From the NCBI GenBank assembly GCA_008360975.2, contig CM039180.1, positions 16,273,122-16,337,121 of the forward strand: DNA of 64,000 nt. Reading direction: 5' to 3'. This document shows, in pieces, positions 13,658 through 27,844 of the stretch. A program made the position numbers and the translations under genes. Source of the stretch: Lichenostomus cassidix. Taxonomy: Eukaryota; Chordata; Aves; Passeriformes; Meliphagidae. How positions within the stretch are numbered: the stretch's first letter is position 1; every line of letters begins with the position of its first letter. The notes under the pieces are model-generated. The model did not search any database. It was given only the letters and a program-made list of their open reading frames with translations, and was not told where the DNA came from.

Positions 13658-14393
13658 GGCATACTGATCTCTCAGAAGTCTTGCACAGAACTGTAAAACT
13701 TTGTGTTACAGGCTGTCCATATTTCTGGTAAACCCATTGGGATCAGACATGAGATAACCACCCAGTGACTGATAATTTTCAAATGTGCGAGATAACCTTT
13801 GTGGCTCTTTGTGATGAATTGCCCTTGACACGAGGGAGGTTGCACATTTGTTTCTAGCTCTGAATCAGAGCCCAGAAGCAGAAAGGAATTGTGCTCTGGA
13901 ATCTCGCCATAACCAGGCTCATGCCAGTCTGTAGCACAGCAGTTCTGCAGAGAGTCTGCATGGTTATCATTGTCATTACAGCCCATCCTCTACATAATAC
14001 TTTTTCCCCTGGTTAGTGTCTCAGGAATCATGACAGCCTTGCTGGAGGCATATCAGAAACATCCTTGACCAAATCCCATGTTCACTCCATGACCTTATTG
14101 ATCACTGGCAGTGTCTTCTACCTGTCTACCTGTCTAAGGCTTGCCCAGAGTTTTAGTTCTTTTTTTTTTCCCAGGGACATAAATGAATTGAACATGTATC
14201 ATGTGAAGATACCTTCCTGCTATGTTGATGTTGCTTACACAACAAAATTCTTGTGAATCGTGGTGTCTAAGAAGTCTTGAGCCACATCCTTAGCTCTTAC
14301 TGGGTGCCCAGAGACTGAGCCTTTGACAGCTGAAGATTTGCTTTGAATAGAAACTGTTCAGCCCATCCTGTCCTGAGAAGATACCAGCCTCTT

Positions 14394-14418
14394 AATGTCA
14401 GTTAACAAAACTGACATT
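14394..14418. repeat. Perfect 10-bp inverted repeat, 5-base loop
   Basis: AATGTCAGTT at 14,394-14,403 and its exact reverse complement AACTGACATT at 14,409-14,418 are separated by AACAA. It is the longest perfect short hairpin I noticed in the single-copy DNA. The flanks do not extend the stem, which argues against a microRNA precursor. Confidence 0.65.
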
Positions 14419-17400
14419 TTCCAAGGATCTTCTGAACAAATGCTTCCAGTTCTTTCCCATTGCCTCTGTTTTGACTATTTTAGTTACTGACAATCAAAGG
14501 AGCTTCTTTGGTTTCTCGTTCGGGTGCTTTTCCTGTCCTGTAGACCGTGGACTGGGACAGCTTTTGAAGGTGTACTGTCAACAGTAAGGAGAAATAAAAA
14601 TTGCTAAGGTCCAGGCAGAATGTGGACATGGAGACAGTGAAGTTTCTTCAGTGCTCAGTTGTCTGTGTTGGTTCAATGCAAGTGCTGGAGTATTCCCAGG
14701 TGCTCCTTAGATGGTCTCTGCTGTTAGTGTGATTGTGATCTGCCTCTCTATTCCTTCCACAGCAATGTTTTCTGTGCCCTGGTGGAAATACTCCTAGCCA
14801 TCTTCATATCAGGCAGGTTCTGCATGTTTTGGTGAGCAGTTTTCTGGTGCAGAGAAAGCAAGGGCAGTGTGGTCTGTCCTAGTCCTGGTTCTCCATCTGA
14901 AAAAATTGCCTGTAGGAAACCTGGTGCAGGATTGGCTTTCCTGGCTGAGTTTGCTTGTGTGCTTTGACTGTCTGGGAGGTTCTGCCTTGCTTACATTCAC
15001 ATTTTTGCTGGATCAATGCAGTTTGTCTGTACAGAACAAAAACTATTAGTTGCATGTGCTGTAGTGGAGAGCATGTTGTGTTGTGTTCTCTCCTGGGCTT
15101 TAGGGATGTGTTAGTTGGAAACAAAGATGAACCTTGGAGGTGGGCAATCTCCTGAAGTTGCCTGCAGCTGTGCAGTGGGAACAGTGGGACACTGACTCTT
15201 TGGTTGTGTCTGAAGGTGCTCCCAGGGAGCAGAGTATGTGCTGGCCATCGAGCTAAGTATGTGTTAGGTGGAGGGCTGAACAAAGAAGTGAAGTGGATAT
15301 TAATTCATAAAAATGGAGTTGAAGAACAAGAGGAAGATTGTGCCATTGTTTGAGATTGATTTAGCAAAGCTTTTTATATTAGACTTTTAATTCTGTGGCC
15401 CTCAAGAGTTAAAGGATACCATAATTCATGTACAATGCAGTCTCCTTTACAACTAATACTTAATATTTTTATGAGGCAGTTATATTTTCAAAGTATGTTA
15501 CATTTTCATGGAGTTGCATAGGATTACATCTGAATCACTAAAATTTCTTAATTAAATTAGTATGTGTGCATCAGGATGTGTGCATTGCCAACATTTGTAA
15601 TTGTTCACAATTTTGAATCTGACCAGAGGGCCTTGGTCTCTAGAGTAATAATGTAAACTTAGTTTGTGCACTGTATATCTACCAAGGAATTGCATCTATG
15701 CAGGATAGTGTGGTAGTTTTGTGTGGTTTAAGATCTTTCGACTCTCTATTGGAAGTAGAGTCCATACTGGAAAAGGCATAAAAGGTTCCAGAGCTTAAAA
15801 TGATTTATTGTGCTTGGAGCCTTTGTTTCCAGAAGCAAATCAGAGAAATAAATTTTCTTTACACTGAATTTGAGATTAGACTTTAGACGCAGTGAATACT
15901 GCCTTTATTTCTTCTTCTATTAGTGTTTCTATGTAAATGTCTTCTCATGGTTTATTGCCATTTGTTTTGGGGTGTCATGGTATCCCTGGAATAAATCTGG
16001 ATCATAAACACAGTATATGATGTTAGACGGCATGGACTTGGTATGTTTGCACTTGGTAGAAGTTTCCAAGAATGCTCCTTTCTTTTCATAAAGCCATTTT
16101 ACCAGCTCCCATTTGCCGTTCAGACAGGGAGTTATTTTTAAAACTAAACTGAGAATATGTGGTGAAGCAAAGTGCAGTTCTTTCCACTTAATTGGAAAAT
16201 TTAGTTTTGAACGTAATTAATACATTGCCAATTTTTTTTTCTGTTTTGTTTTCATTAATCTGTAAAGAGTTTTTGATATATCTGAATGTGGTTTTCTAAA
16301 TAGAACCTTGGCAGGCTTCCACTGCAAGCTAGTTTTCAGTGCTATTCATTAGCTGACTTATCAAAATACTGTAATCAATGCCTGTCATAACATAAGTACA
16401 TGACCCTTTTGAGTAGCCCAAGTGGCTATATTTGCTTCTCTCTGAAAGAAGTATTAATTCCTAAGGGAAACAGAAGGTCAAGTCAACATTGGCAAACTTA
16501 CCTTCTATCAGTTTGTCTATTTGGTTTAGAAATATTGAATTTTTTTAGAGGCTCATTTTTCATAAATTTCCTTGCAAGGCACCTGGGGACATACTGCTTT
16601 TTTTTTTTTTTTTTAATCTTTCCTGATAATGCATTACTGAAAATTATTGGATTCTGATGAGACAAGAATACAGCATGGTATATGAATACACAGCAATCAG
16701 TGGATGGTATTGAATGAGATGTATGACTTCTATTACTGAAATTTGAAATAATCTTGTTAATTATCAAATGTGCCTGGACAAATTGAAAGAAGTTGCAGTT
16801 CTACAAAGACTCATTTAACATTAAGACAATGAGCAGGATGCTGAGTTGCTATTAAATAAGATCCCTGAACAGATAATTGATATACTGTTTTGATTTGAGT
16901 TGCAGTATGACAGGGAAATGAACTGGATTTTTCACAAAGTTTTTGTATCTGATCTGTTATTTCTGTAGTCAGTTTTACATTTGACAAGGTTCTTTCTGCT
17001 TGCCCTTGAATTTTTGGAGATAATCTTTGTACAATAGGAAGTTTTTGTTTCGTTTTTAAAACTGCCCAATAAAACTTTACTTTTACAAATTTATTTATGC
17101 AATATATTCTACATGAAATACAAATTCAGGAAGTTTAATATTATTTTGCTAGTTTGAGTGTATATGGGGTAGAGTTGCTGGAATAAATTGACTTTTATAA
17201 AGGTACATATTTTTAATATAAATTTTCTAACATTAACTCTGAGGTGATTAGTACTGTAACGTCATTAGTTTAGCGTAGGTATTTGAAATTTGCTTTTGAG
17301 TATATGTATCATATGATTTTATAATGAATGTTTCTCTTTCTCTGTGAAAAAAATAACTCTTCAGCTATGAAGCTGTTTTATGAGAGCTACATTCTGTGAG

Positions 17401-18883
17401 TCTCTGAGGTGACTCTCAGAGGCATTTTAAAGTGTGATGTACCCAATATATCTGTAGAGGGTTTTGGTGGTGAACACTGCATTAAACTGTTTTTTATAAA
17501 ACACCAGACTCTTGCTAATCACTTTTGCCAGTTGAATGTTAGGGTAGTTTATGGAAAGAGAGTTGCTCTCTGACATTTTTCATTATTATACTGGTTAGTT
17601 AATAATGTTAGACCACAACTGTAGGAATTAAATATTGTAGTGTTATCCGTAGCATCTATAGAAGGAAACTTTTCAGCATTTTATTGATCTTGGATTATTT
17701 TGCTTTGATTTATTTATTTTTATCTACTGAAAAACAAAATCAAAAATCATTACCCTATGTGTTTTCCAGATGTTTCAAATATTTGTAAATATGCAGTTAA
17801 AAGAGATGGAAATAATGTATTATACGTATTTTAGAGCATATCTAAAGCCAATACAGAAAATTTTAGTTATATTAAAAAAAGATATTAATCAATAGCAGAA
17901 ACTACAAAACATGGAAAGCTCATATAGGTTACAGCATTGGATTATTCTTATTTCAGCATAGAACATGTCCTCAGAATCACACCCAAGGAGTTAAAAGTGG
18001 AGAAATCTGTAGAGACTATAATTTAGCTGTAGCATTTTTTCTTTGACATTTTCCTTTGTGGGACTGTGTATTTTTTCAACTACTGAAAAATATGCTATCT
18101 TGTTTGATTCTTTCTTTCTTTTGCTCTCATTGGCATAAGCAGAGCAAAATGAATTTCTTTTAATAGCCTGACAATTCTGAATCTAACTTACTGCCTCTTT
18201 CTCAGCCTATCGTTTCTATAATGGGACAAGCCAGTTGATTTTAACAAATTCTTGTTTTATTACTTCTCTTATATCTTTTGTTGCTGTTATCCACAGTGGC
18301 ATAAAATAGCTGATCAAATTGTGTTGAATAACATCACAAAATTGAAAGTTAGTGGCTTTCACAGTGTGAAACCAATAAAGAGCTGCAATATTGCTGTTCA
18401 CATCACTGCACTACTACTGCATTTTTGGGAACCTTCTTATACATCTATTAGTATGCTCCATTTGGAGTAGGAACTTGTTACTGGGTTGTGTGATATCTAC
18501 AATTAAAGTTTCAGTGTGATATGTTCTAAGGGCATGATTATCTCATTTATCTTAATTGCATAGGCATTACATTGCCAAAATCAAACATGCATTTATAAAG
18601 TCAGAATACATTCCTGAGGGCTTGTCAGAATATTCAGTTACTTATTATATCTGTACTTTGCTAACACAGGGTGTATAACAAGCACATAAATGGTTATTTT
18701 TTTATGTTGCTGGTAGGAGAACAGTTTATCTATGCAAAGAAGTCCTAAGAAATCATGGAAAATATAGACAATACTGAAAGTTTTGGGAAGTCCTCTACAA
18801 GAATTTCAGGGTTCCCTCTCTAACCATCCCTATAAAGATATGATTTGATTTATAATTTTCACTTACCTTTTAATGCAGCATAT

Positions 18884-18907
18884 CTATATCAGAAGAAGCT
18901 GATATAG
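18884..18907. repeat. Perfect 9-bp inverted repeat, 6-base loop
   Basis: CTATATCAG (18,884-18,892) and CTGATATAG (18,899-18,907) are exact reverse complements separated by AAGAAG. The low-complexity stem could arise by chance. Confidence 0.55.
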
Positions 18908-21780
18908 CTAAAAGGTTCTGTTCCCATTTTGAGACTGGAAAATTTGTTTTGTCTTGAATTTTTTGAAAGAAATGGAATCTAGTAAAGGAAACAAGACTGG
19001 ATGTAGCAATGCTATGAAAAATAGAAAATTCTTTACATTAATTTCTTTCTTTGGCTTATAAGAAGTAGAGAAATTCAGTGGACCATCATGTTAAACTGTC
19101 TCTTTGTGTTAAATTTCCCTTTTAGAAGTCACTAGTCCTTTGCATAGAAATAAAAAGAAAAATTGGATATCCTGAGTTTTTTAGATGAGGATAAATATTT
19201 GCATTTCCCACTTGGCTCAGCAAAAAGACAAGTAACAATTCATGTGGCAGTGGGAGGCGATAATCAGATACCGCTGACATTTCCTGACTGCAAACTTTGT
19301 CTGGTGCTTATGCCAAAGATCTAAAAAAGTCTAGAAGGATGTCTCAAGGATGTATTTCTACTGCTTTTGCCTTTGCATTTCACAAAAGACACAAGAGGCA
19401 GCAGATTTTTTTTTTTTAAGAAATTGGACAAGTTGTTATTTTGGATAAAAACCTCTAACAAAGAGGTCATTTAAGGTTGGTATTAGGTTCTTTTTTGGAC
19501 TGGGAATTGCCATTTCTAGGGACATGAACATTTGGGTTCAAGAAATGAATATCCTTGAGCTTCTGTTGTAGTTGAAGATAGCAAATGTATGTGAACATTT
19601 ACCAGTGTGTCTTTTTAAGCTTGAAGATATGCAGATCCTGTGCTAATGCTACACCTCCTGTCTTTGCCAATGTGCACAGGAGTGAAATTATTGCCTTTGT
19701 TACATTTTTGTTTTTTCCTTTGCTATTTTGCAATTTCTCTCCAAAACTGAAACCTGCAAGATTCACACATGCTGCTGGCATTTCTGTGTAGTAACTAGAG
19801 TTACTTATAGAGCAAGAATATCCAAGAGGGAAAAAGCAATGGTGAAAGTTACGTTGAAATAAAGTATTTGGAGAGCTCTTACATCCTCTAATGGGGTTTA
19901 ATGTCTGTAGAAGAAGTGAAGTGTTCCCCCACTCCTGTGGAAATAAAAACATTTAGGTGAGCTCTGCAGAGTTAGGTGCATGTAAGGGGGATCTGAGGAG
20001 CAGTGCCTTAGCTGAACTCCCTGTACTCCTCCTCTCATTCACAGCTTGAAAAGGAATAGAGATTTCAGGCATTACTCTTTATTCTTCTCTACAGACTACC
20101 ACTCTGCTCACTAAGCACTGACATGTAGCTGTTTGCATGTCTGTGGAACTGTTTTGAAATACAAATGTGGATTTGGCCATCTTAATCCATAAATTTAATC
20201 GTACCCTGAACATCTGGCACAATATCTGACAAATTGAGTAAGGTCTGGGAACAACAAGAAGATGATTCAGAAAAAGAAAGAACAAGACCCTCTTTAGGCT
20301 GCAGCACCTATGCAGAAGGTGTCAGCTAATTTATGCAAGCTAGATTGACTAGCACTTCTATACACTTGTTGATAAAAGTGACTAAGTGGATGTGTAAATT
20401 CATCAGAGATGACCAAAAGAAAATAGCAGGCCTAGGCTGTATGTCAGTGACCTCATTGTATTTCAAATGTGTCTGCTGGAGTACTCATCTGAGCAGCCCC
20501 CAGAGGAAGGGTTTCTATCTCTCTGCAAACAAGCTTAAACCAGCTTCCTATTCATACTTCTCAGCCTGTGAAGGAGTGACTAAGCCCCTAAATGCACCCC
20601 TTGTGCCTGTCAAAACTGAACCCCAGTGGAACCACGGATTGAGGGATTTTTGAAACAAAAAAAAGTCTGTACAAGGGTCACTAGATCTCCGACTAGTGAT
20701 TCAAGCAGTCTTTTGAAGAGACTGAAATCAGGTTTGGTCCCTGGTCCTTCAGTGTTCATGTGCAATGCATCAATCATTGCTTAAACACAGAGGGTGTCTG
20801 GGGATTAGTTCTGATGAGAGTTTGGAGGATGCATATTTGTGGGTTGGTGAGACATGTATAGAGTGTGCATCATTGTGTATTTTCCTATTGATTAGTTATT
20901 TCAGTTAATAGAAATCTTAATATTTACATTCCAGGGTTTAAACATATTGAAAAGTAATATTACTCTTTGTTAAAACAAATACAGTACATATTTTCGATAG
21001 CATGAAAATAAAAGTATTGGGATAGAAACTTTCATAACTCCTTACATGAGAGACAAGTAGCTACTTAGCTAGTCCAGAGGGTCGGTGCTTAAATTTATGA
21101 AAAATCAGCCCAGGGGAAAATAAGCATACTCCACTAAATTACAAAAAACAACTTTTGGCTAAACTAAGTGCAGCCCATTGGAATTGAAAACTCGTTTGTT
21201 TTCCTGTTACTGTCATACTGCTCTTATGCAAACATGTAATTTCCTTCTGTCATCCATAGTATTCCTTTAATTTTTAATATGTTTCAAGAAACAGGTGTCT
21301 AACAGCAAGGCTAGTTTTTAATTATTTATGTGTACTCATATCTTTAGCATATACAGGCTAAACATCCACAGTTTTTCCTGTCACTTTTCATTGATACATT
21401 CTAAATTAGAATTAGTTAAATGTGGTAGTTCTGCACAGACGTGGTCAATGTGTCACTGTGGATTCTGCCTGCTAGATCCTGCTGTTTAAGGACATGAATA
21501 TAGTACTTTATTATGGATGTAAGGTCTGTGTAGTTTCACCAGAAATAGAAGAATTCTTGGCCATTCCTTCCCTCTCACTGTCAAATACAGAACATTACTC
21601 CATGAAGGTTAAATGGAAAGTGTTTCTGTGCTCAGGGTAAGTTAATGCTTTGCTGAGAGCAGAGATTCATTAAAAGCTTTCCCAAACTCATTTTGTTACA
21701 TTTTGTACCACTTGCGTGTGGTCTTGTAGAAGTTTGTTCCTGCTGCTGATGTCATTCTAACTTAGGGTTTCCTTTTTATT

Positions 21781-23060
21781 TCTATCCAGGCAGTATCTTA
21801 ACCCAGCGGGGTTTTTTAATTACTGTTTCCTACTGTGGGAGACTGGAATGGTAATGTTAATGACTCAAAGCACTCTCCATTTGTGGAGGAGCTGGGGTGC
21901 TCTGCTGTGGCAGGGTTTGCACCCCTGAGTGGAGGAAGTGAGTTTTGGGGTGTGTGGTGGCAAAACCTCAGACATAAGGTTTTGCCATATACCCTGCATG
22001 AGACACAGGGTGGACACTCTCCACCAGAGGCTCTGGGTTCTGAGCGAGATAAGGGAGGAGGCTGATCAGAAGCAGACCCTGTGGAGGTGGGATAGTTAAT
22101 TATAAGTGTTAATTATTTCATCTGAGATTTTTTTTTCTGTTGTACCAAAAATAAATAGATGACATCTTACAGTCAAAATGTTATTCTGGGCAAAAGGAAA
22201 AATACTTTAATGTAGACCAAAGAATTTACTATTGCTCTATTTAAATCTTAGCAACCTAATCAAAAAGATAAAAAGCAGGTTCAAAGATGTGTCTAAATTA
22301 ATACCACAAAATATTTTTAATCAATATACTCTTTAAAATTGTTACACAGGAAATGTTACAAATTTTGTCCCTTTTCCCAGGTGCTGTGCTCACCTTTCCA
22401 GCATCCCTCTGTGGTGATTGCATCAGTTTTCGCTAGGCAGAGGGGTGGTGGGAGGATCACAGGGAGACTTCAGGACACTCCTCTTTGCTGGGGGAATTTC
22501 AGTGTTGTTTGATGGTGGACTCAAGGCTGACACTCACCATGGTGGCAGGCATCAGCTTCCTGTTGTTTTCTAGTAAACCTTTTTATTTCCTTTCTTCACA
22601 TCCATAACAGATGTTTCTTTTTACATTACAGTTAGTTTGCAAGTTGTCCACACGTGCCTCTTCTAATCAGTCACACACTTTCGCATTCTCTGCTTCATTC
22701 TCTAACAATGGTGTTTATCTCGCTTGTTTAAGGGCACAGCTGTAGCTTATTTAGGTTTAGGCTGCCCACAGCCTTTTCCTGTCTCACCACAAGTGTTGGT
22801 TGATCTCCTTCCTTCACAGGCATGCAGTCTGATCCTGCTCATGTCAATGTGCTTCCCACGCTGCTGCTGTCTGGCTGCTCCCAACAGAGCACTAGCATGG
22901 CCCCAAAGCCCCCTCCCTGTGCTCAGCCTTGCCATGGACTCCTGTTGCTTAGACAGCAGCTAAGAAACTCCCATTTCCAGACCCTGTTTCCAGGCACCAG
23001 ACACTTGGCCCTGAGGCAGAGCTGAAATTGGCCCAGGCCAGCCCTGAGACTGGTGCTCTC
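21781..23060. other. Mixed-GC region, three GC-richer blocks
   Basis: GC-richer blocks at about 21,835-22,070, 22,380-22,560 and 22,720-23,060 alternate with AT-rich DNA. Short open frames occur on both strands, all under 80 codons and without recognisable domains. The spacing and composition would fit fragments of old LTR elements, but I did not recognise a family and see no paired termini. Confidence 0.3.
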
Positions 23061-25862
23061 AGCTCAGGGGAGAGCCAGTGATAGCAGTAGGAACAGCAAA
23101 AATCATATTCACTGGTCTTTAGTAGGCAAAAGATAGAAGTACTGGTATCTGATTACTTATATCCAGGAAAAGACACTGAAGTCAGTTGTCAACTCTTTGG
23201 GGGCTTTGTAGTTCATTGTTTTGGCTTGATTAGTCTTTGAGTTATGAAAGTATCCCTGAAAATCAAGCAACGGTGTTTCAACATATTTTGTTCAAGCAAT
23301 ATGAAAGTATAGAACAAAGTTTAGAGATAATCTGTTTCATAATAATCTTATCTCCTCCTGTTTGCCATGTGTTGTGATCATATTTAATTTTTGCTTTTAA
23401 AATTGTTCTTTTAATGGTGTATACTGGGATGAGTCTAGCAAAAAGGACAGTGATATGAATGGTAGGTCAGAAGTTGAAATTTAAGCAAAGGTGTAACAAG
23501 TTAAAATCGTGATTTATAGCAATAAGGACATCTTTTTGTGTGGAAATTTCTCAAAACGTAACTTCTAATAAAAGTAATGAGAGAGGCTATTGAAAATATT
23601 CTATTTTCCCTATTGTAAGGAGACATCAGATATCTTCAGCTCTTCTTTGTAATCGTGACATGATTCACAACAGTGGGTGGCAAACATGTCTGTTCCTGAA
23701 GGACCCTGAGTGATGTTCCATGTCAAATTGTATGGCTTCCAACATGAGAATAATGTATGAACAAGGAACTGGGTTGTTTGGGAGAGAGTGAGATTACCTG
23801 TTGGCCAAAAAAAAGTATAACAATTATATGTTCATCAACATTAGGTTTGACAAGAAAGAGACTGAGTCTACCCTGAAAGGGTCGGTGAGAAATTTGTTTT
23901 GAATGTCACTATATCAGGACTAAAGGAAGCCAGAATAACCTGAATTTAACTAGTTGAATACTCAGGTCAATTGTTTGGGGTCATCTGGCTTCCAAATCTG
24001 AGTTTGTTTTTTTTTTTTTTTCAGTAATTTAGAGATCAGGGCCTTGAACACTGAGAAGCAAAATGGAAGGCATGGATAAAAAAGGGGAGACTTTCAGTCA
24101 TGTGAACAAGGTCCGAAAACAACTTTGGGAAGCTGTTGTGCTCCTTGTCTCGTTATTGCCCAGAAGAACACATATTATGTGAAAAAGGAAGAATTTAGTG
24201 TATTTTAAATCTTATTAGTCTAATCAAAGAGTTCTTCTTTAGTCCAGATCTATTTGTAACAGAAAAAAGAGAAGAGAAACCAAGGGAAAGAATATTAGTA
24301 AAGGGGGGAAAAAATCACTTGTTTTTATACATAGACTTCCTACTATCTACTAATTTCAGTGGTGTTACATTCATTCTTCCCATGCTTTTCTGTATCCTAA
24401 GCCTGTCAGTGAGCCACCATTGTCATGAGTACTCTGCTGGGAGAGTATGATGTCTGTGCTGGGGGTTCCTTCCTCCTCTGCCAGGAGGACTGCGATGTTG
24501 ATATTGATGGTTTCTTCCTCACTCCAGTGCTCATTTGGGACTACTCTTGAATGTTCAGTGTTGTACCTTGGTTTAACTCTTCAGTCTGCAAATTCACCTC
24601 ACAATCAAATCTATTAGTGTCTTTACACACTGGTGGGTGCTTTTTCTTAATGCTCTTGGTTGCTGGTGTATCTAATTTTACCTAGTTTCCAGGTCTGAAT
24701 TCCTTTAACTTACTATTTTTATTTTTCTTTATAGTCCTGGGGTTTTCAAGGATCCACTTTCTTATTGCCTCATGCTTTTATCTCTTTATCATGCATTCTG
24801 TGTCCCCACTACTGAGACCTCTGTTATCATATCATGCCTCTGTTCCTCTGTGTCACACCATTACACTAGGAATAATATTTCTGTCTTCAGAAAATGACTT
24901 GTTATTCCTGTCTGTAAAAATTATGGTTATACCACAAAATTTTTCATATGCAAATTAGGCTGTAGCCACCTGAACCTCAGAAAATTTCTGTTTCCACCAA
25001 GAAAAGTTAAAGCTAAGCTCCAGGAAGACCAAGACAAGCCCAGCCAAAGCAAGTCTGACAGGTGTCAGTCCCAAGACCATGCAAAGCTGGTCTCAAAGAC
25101 AAGTGTGGCTTGTTATGAGCAGCAGCAATGTGGTGTTTTCTGGGCTACAGGGCTGCAGAGGTTTGCAGGGATAAGGGATAAGTAAAGGATGACAAAGAGA
25201 AGTGACATCTGACAAGGAACTGCTGTTTCTGTTGCAGGAATAAGCTGTTACTTGACTGCTCATATCCAGACTTCTACATTTTAGAGTTTTCTTGTTTGGC
25301 ACAGAGATTTTGTTGTTTAAAAGGTGGTAGTAAAGTATCTTTATGGAAACAAGTGCAGTCACTGCTGGCTCTGTATTGAACTCAGTTCAGTAATCATTCT
25401 GGCTGCAGTTATTCATGCTTTCTGTCAGACAGCAGGGCAATTTACCACAAAATGTTCCCAATAATTTTGACAGAAAGATGTTCTCCAAATTTATCATGCA
25501 AAACATGAGCTAGGGATTTTATAGTGGATGGGATTTCTGTAAATTTTTACAGAATAAAACAATTTATTTAAACTAGTCTTTTCTCTCTTTTCTATGGGTG
25601 TTGTGCATAAATGCCTACATACAAGAAATAGCAAAACATAAATAGTAACTTTGGTCATTTAACTTGCTCAGTTCTGGAGTATGAACTCTTACAACCTATT
25701 ACAATTGGAATTTGTGCTTTTAGTGTATCTTTTCTGTTTTTCAATAGAATATAACAGAACCCATTGAGGTAGATCTTAGGTAAAAGCATAAGAGAAAGTT
25801 CTTGCACTGAAGAACTTCAAGTATGACTGGGCAAAAGATGTAAAAATTGGCAGAATAGGAAT

Positions 25863-25915
25863 GTTAATAAACTCATTTTACAGCTGAGGGGGGACTATGT
25901 TGTAACTAGATGCCG
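25863..25915 (-). repeat. Possible MIR-type SINE fragment
   Basis: The plus strand reads AATAAACTCATTTTACAG followed by CTGAGGGG, which resembles the reverse complement of the core region of MIR, an ancient amniote tRNA-derived SINE (family knowledge). The similarity fades after about 50 bases. It is short, so chance resemblance is possible. Confidence 0.35.
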
Positions 25916-26849
25916 GAAAATTGTCAAGCTTCAGTTCATTGTTCTTGGAATAACATCTTGGCTTTTCCATACTGAGAGCTTTTTCTCTGTCTGAGATATT
26001 TCTTTAAAGTGTGTTTGTCGTCATATATTATGGGTCTGGGACACTTGCCTGTGATTATATGATTGCTCATGAATGCTCTGCTAATGGTATTTTTCCTGAA
26101 GAAAAATATTGACTCATTTGTTTTGAACTCCTACTCCACCCACATGTGGTAGTGTAGAATTATGTAAATTTTGTAAATGAGAAAAGTGAAGTTCTACCAA
26201 GCGTTATAGCATTTATTTAAATGGGGGTATCTCTTATTTCAGAGTGTTTTCAGAGTGTGTGTTATGGAAGTCTTGTTGTAACACATGCAGATCTAGGTTT
26301 TTCTATTTGATCCTTAAAAATATTGTCTTATAAGAAATTATAACATAACTGAAAACTGCCAGGAGATCTTTTAGTTATAATTAAGCAAACTAAGCCTTAC
26401 TTCCATTCCTCCAATTTAGATTTACTGTGTTTACTAACAGTTTTACATTTTCATTGCTGTGGTTTTATAAAAATAACTAGCCTTACATAAATTGTATTTT
26501 TGTCAAATAAAGACTGGGAAATGTAAAAAGGACCTTCTGTTAATATTGGCCTATTCCAGAACACTTTGTGCTGGTGAAGTTTCTCTTCTTTTGCTTGGTA
26601 AGAATAGCAAATCAATCTAAGTGCATTAAATCTGTCCCACCTGTTTTAAGCCATGCCTCTATTTGTTGCAAACTCCTTATGGATAGGAAGGACTGTATAT
26701 TATAATTTATTTAAAGTAAAAAAAAAAAAAGGCATAGAATAATTGAAAATGCCTTATTGCATAACCCAACCCTCCCAAACAACCCTGAGAATAATATTGT
26801 AAGGATTTCAGCAAAATAATGTGGTGTTGTCCACTTTTAGCATAGCCTA

Positions 26850-26960
26850 AAAAAAAAAAATAAAGTGGAAAACTACTTTTTTTAAATTTTTTTTTATTTT
26901 AAAAATTTAAAATCTAAAAATTTATTTATTTTTATTTTAAAATCTATATTGATTTTACTG
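26850..26960. repeat. Low-complexity A/T tract
   Basis: An A run at about 26,849-26,860 is followed by alternating blocks of T and A (TTTAAATTTT, TTTTATTTTAAAAATTTAA, TTTATTTATTTTTATTTT). Parts are self-complementary, and CCACTTT near 26,830 pairs with AAAGTGG near 26,864 across the A run. It is most simply a decayed A-rich retrotransposon tail or simple-sequence expansion. Confidence 0.7.
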
Positions 26961-27844
26961 TATTTTTATTATTACTTTTTTTTTTCTTATAGTGGTTATG
27001 CTTGTGAAAAACTAGAAACTTAACTTCAAAGGATTAATTACAGTACATTATTTCAGGAGTACAGTAATATCCTTACAAAGCTTAAATGAATATGTGTCAA
27101 ACTACTGCAGGACTAAGTCTTATCTCAGCAATATTTGAAAAATCACTAAATTCTCCTGAACAATGTGAATGTGAAAATTTTGAGAAGCTAACAAACAGAA
27201 TGAATAAATAGCGAAAAAAAAATTACTTTCTGAAATTAATTTTGTTTTCTCATTTTAATTTTTTTCCTTTGTTTAAATTGGTGAGTAAGAATTGGTATTC
27301 ATGGGTTTTGGTATTGGTGTTCCTGATAGTCATGATTTTTGCTATTCTTGACCTTTCATTTTCAATGAAGAAGTAGAAAATCAATGAAAACAAGTTAAAA
27401 ACATCTTGGTTTAGAAGTCAAAAGTCTTTTAAAGTTGAATTGCAGACTTTTTCAGAGCACTGACTTTCTGTAGAATGTAGGATTTGTGATGTTTTGTTAA
27501 AAAACTTGTAAGGATAAAATTTTGGCATAAAAGTCTCCTTGATTTAACTCTTAAATACTTAAAAAGTTTACTTTTATCCTAGGAAATGTCTTTCTGATAT
27601 ATGGCTTTAGTGCCCAAGAGAATCAGCAGGTATGAATCACACCAGGTAATAGGGGTATGATGGAGAAGATTGAAACAGTGATTAGGATTCTTAATTAGCA
27701 AGAATCTACAGGCTATAAATTAGTGCCAGCAGAAGTAATTAAACGACTTTATTTGAATTAAGTGAAAAGCATGCCTAGTTTTAGGAGACAAACAATGTGA
27801 AGATTAGAAGAAAAAACGATACTTGTATGTGAGGTGCAATACAG

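Larger units (their letters stand above)
13658..21780. other. AT-rich non-coding DNA, moderate GC at 14.0-15.3 kb
   Basis: No gene or repeat family recognised. The section 14,280-15,290 is somewhat richer in GC and carries overlapping open frames on both strands (up to 134 codons on the minus strand at 14,879-15,283), none with a recognisable domain. Perfect hairpins lie at 14,394-14,418 and 18,884-18,907. Runs of T occur at 14,159-14,170 and 16,600-16,614. Confidence 0.5.
23061..27844. other. AT-rich non-coding DNA with low-complexity tracts
   Basis: No gene is seen. A MIR-like scrap lies near 25,863. A T run lies at 24,006-24,021. A very AT-rich tract lies at 26,850-26,990. The part from 24,400 to 25,360 is slightly richer in GC and was inspected for old retroviral coding sequence on the minus strand; nothing could be named. 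Confidence 0.5.

Noticed and set aside
14879..15283. Minus-strand 134-codon frame, considered as a retroviral remnant
   Set aside because: No motif of a retroviral protein, no LTR ends nearby, and the plus strand is open in the same place.
24400..25360. Considered as minus-strand remains of a retroviral polyprotein
   Set aside because: Frames are short and interrupted, and no catalytic or zinc-finger motif could be found. The resemblance was too weak to record as a feature.
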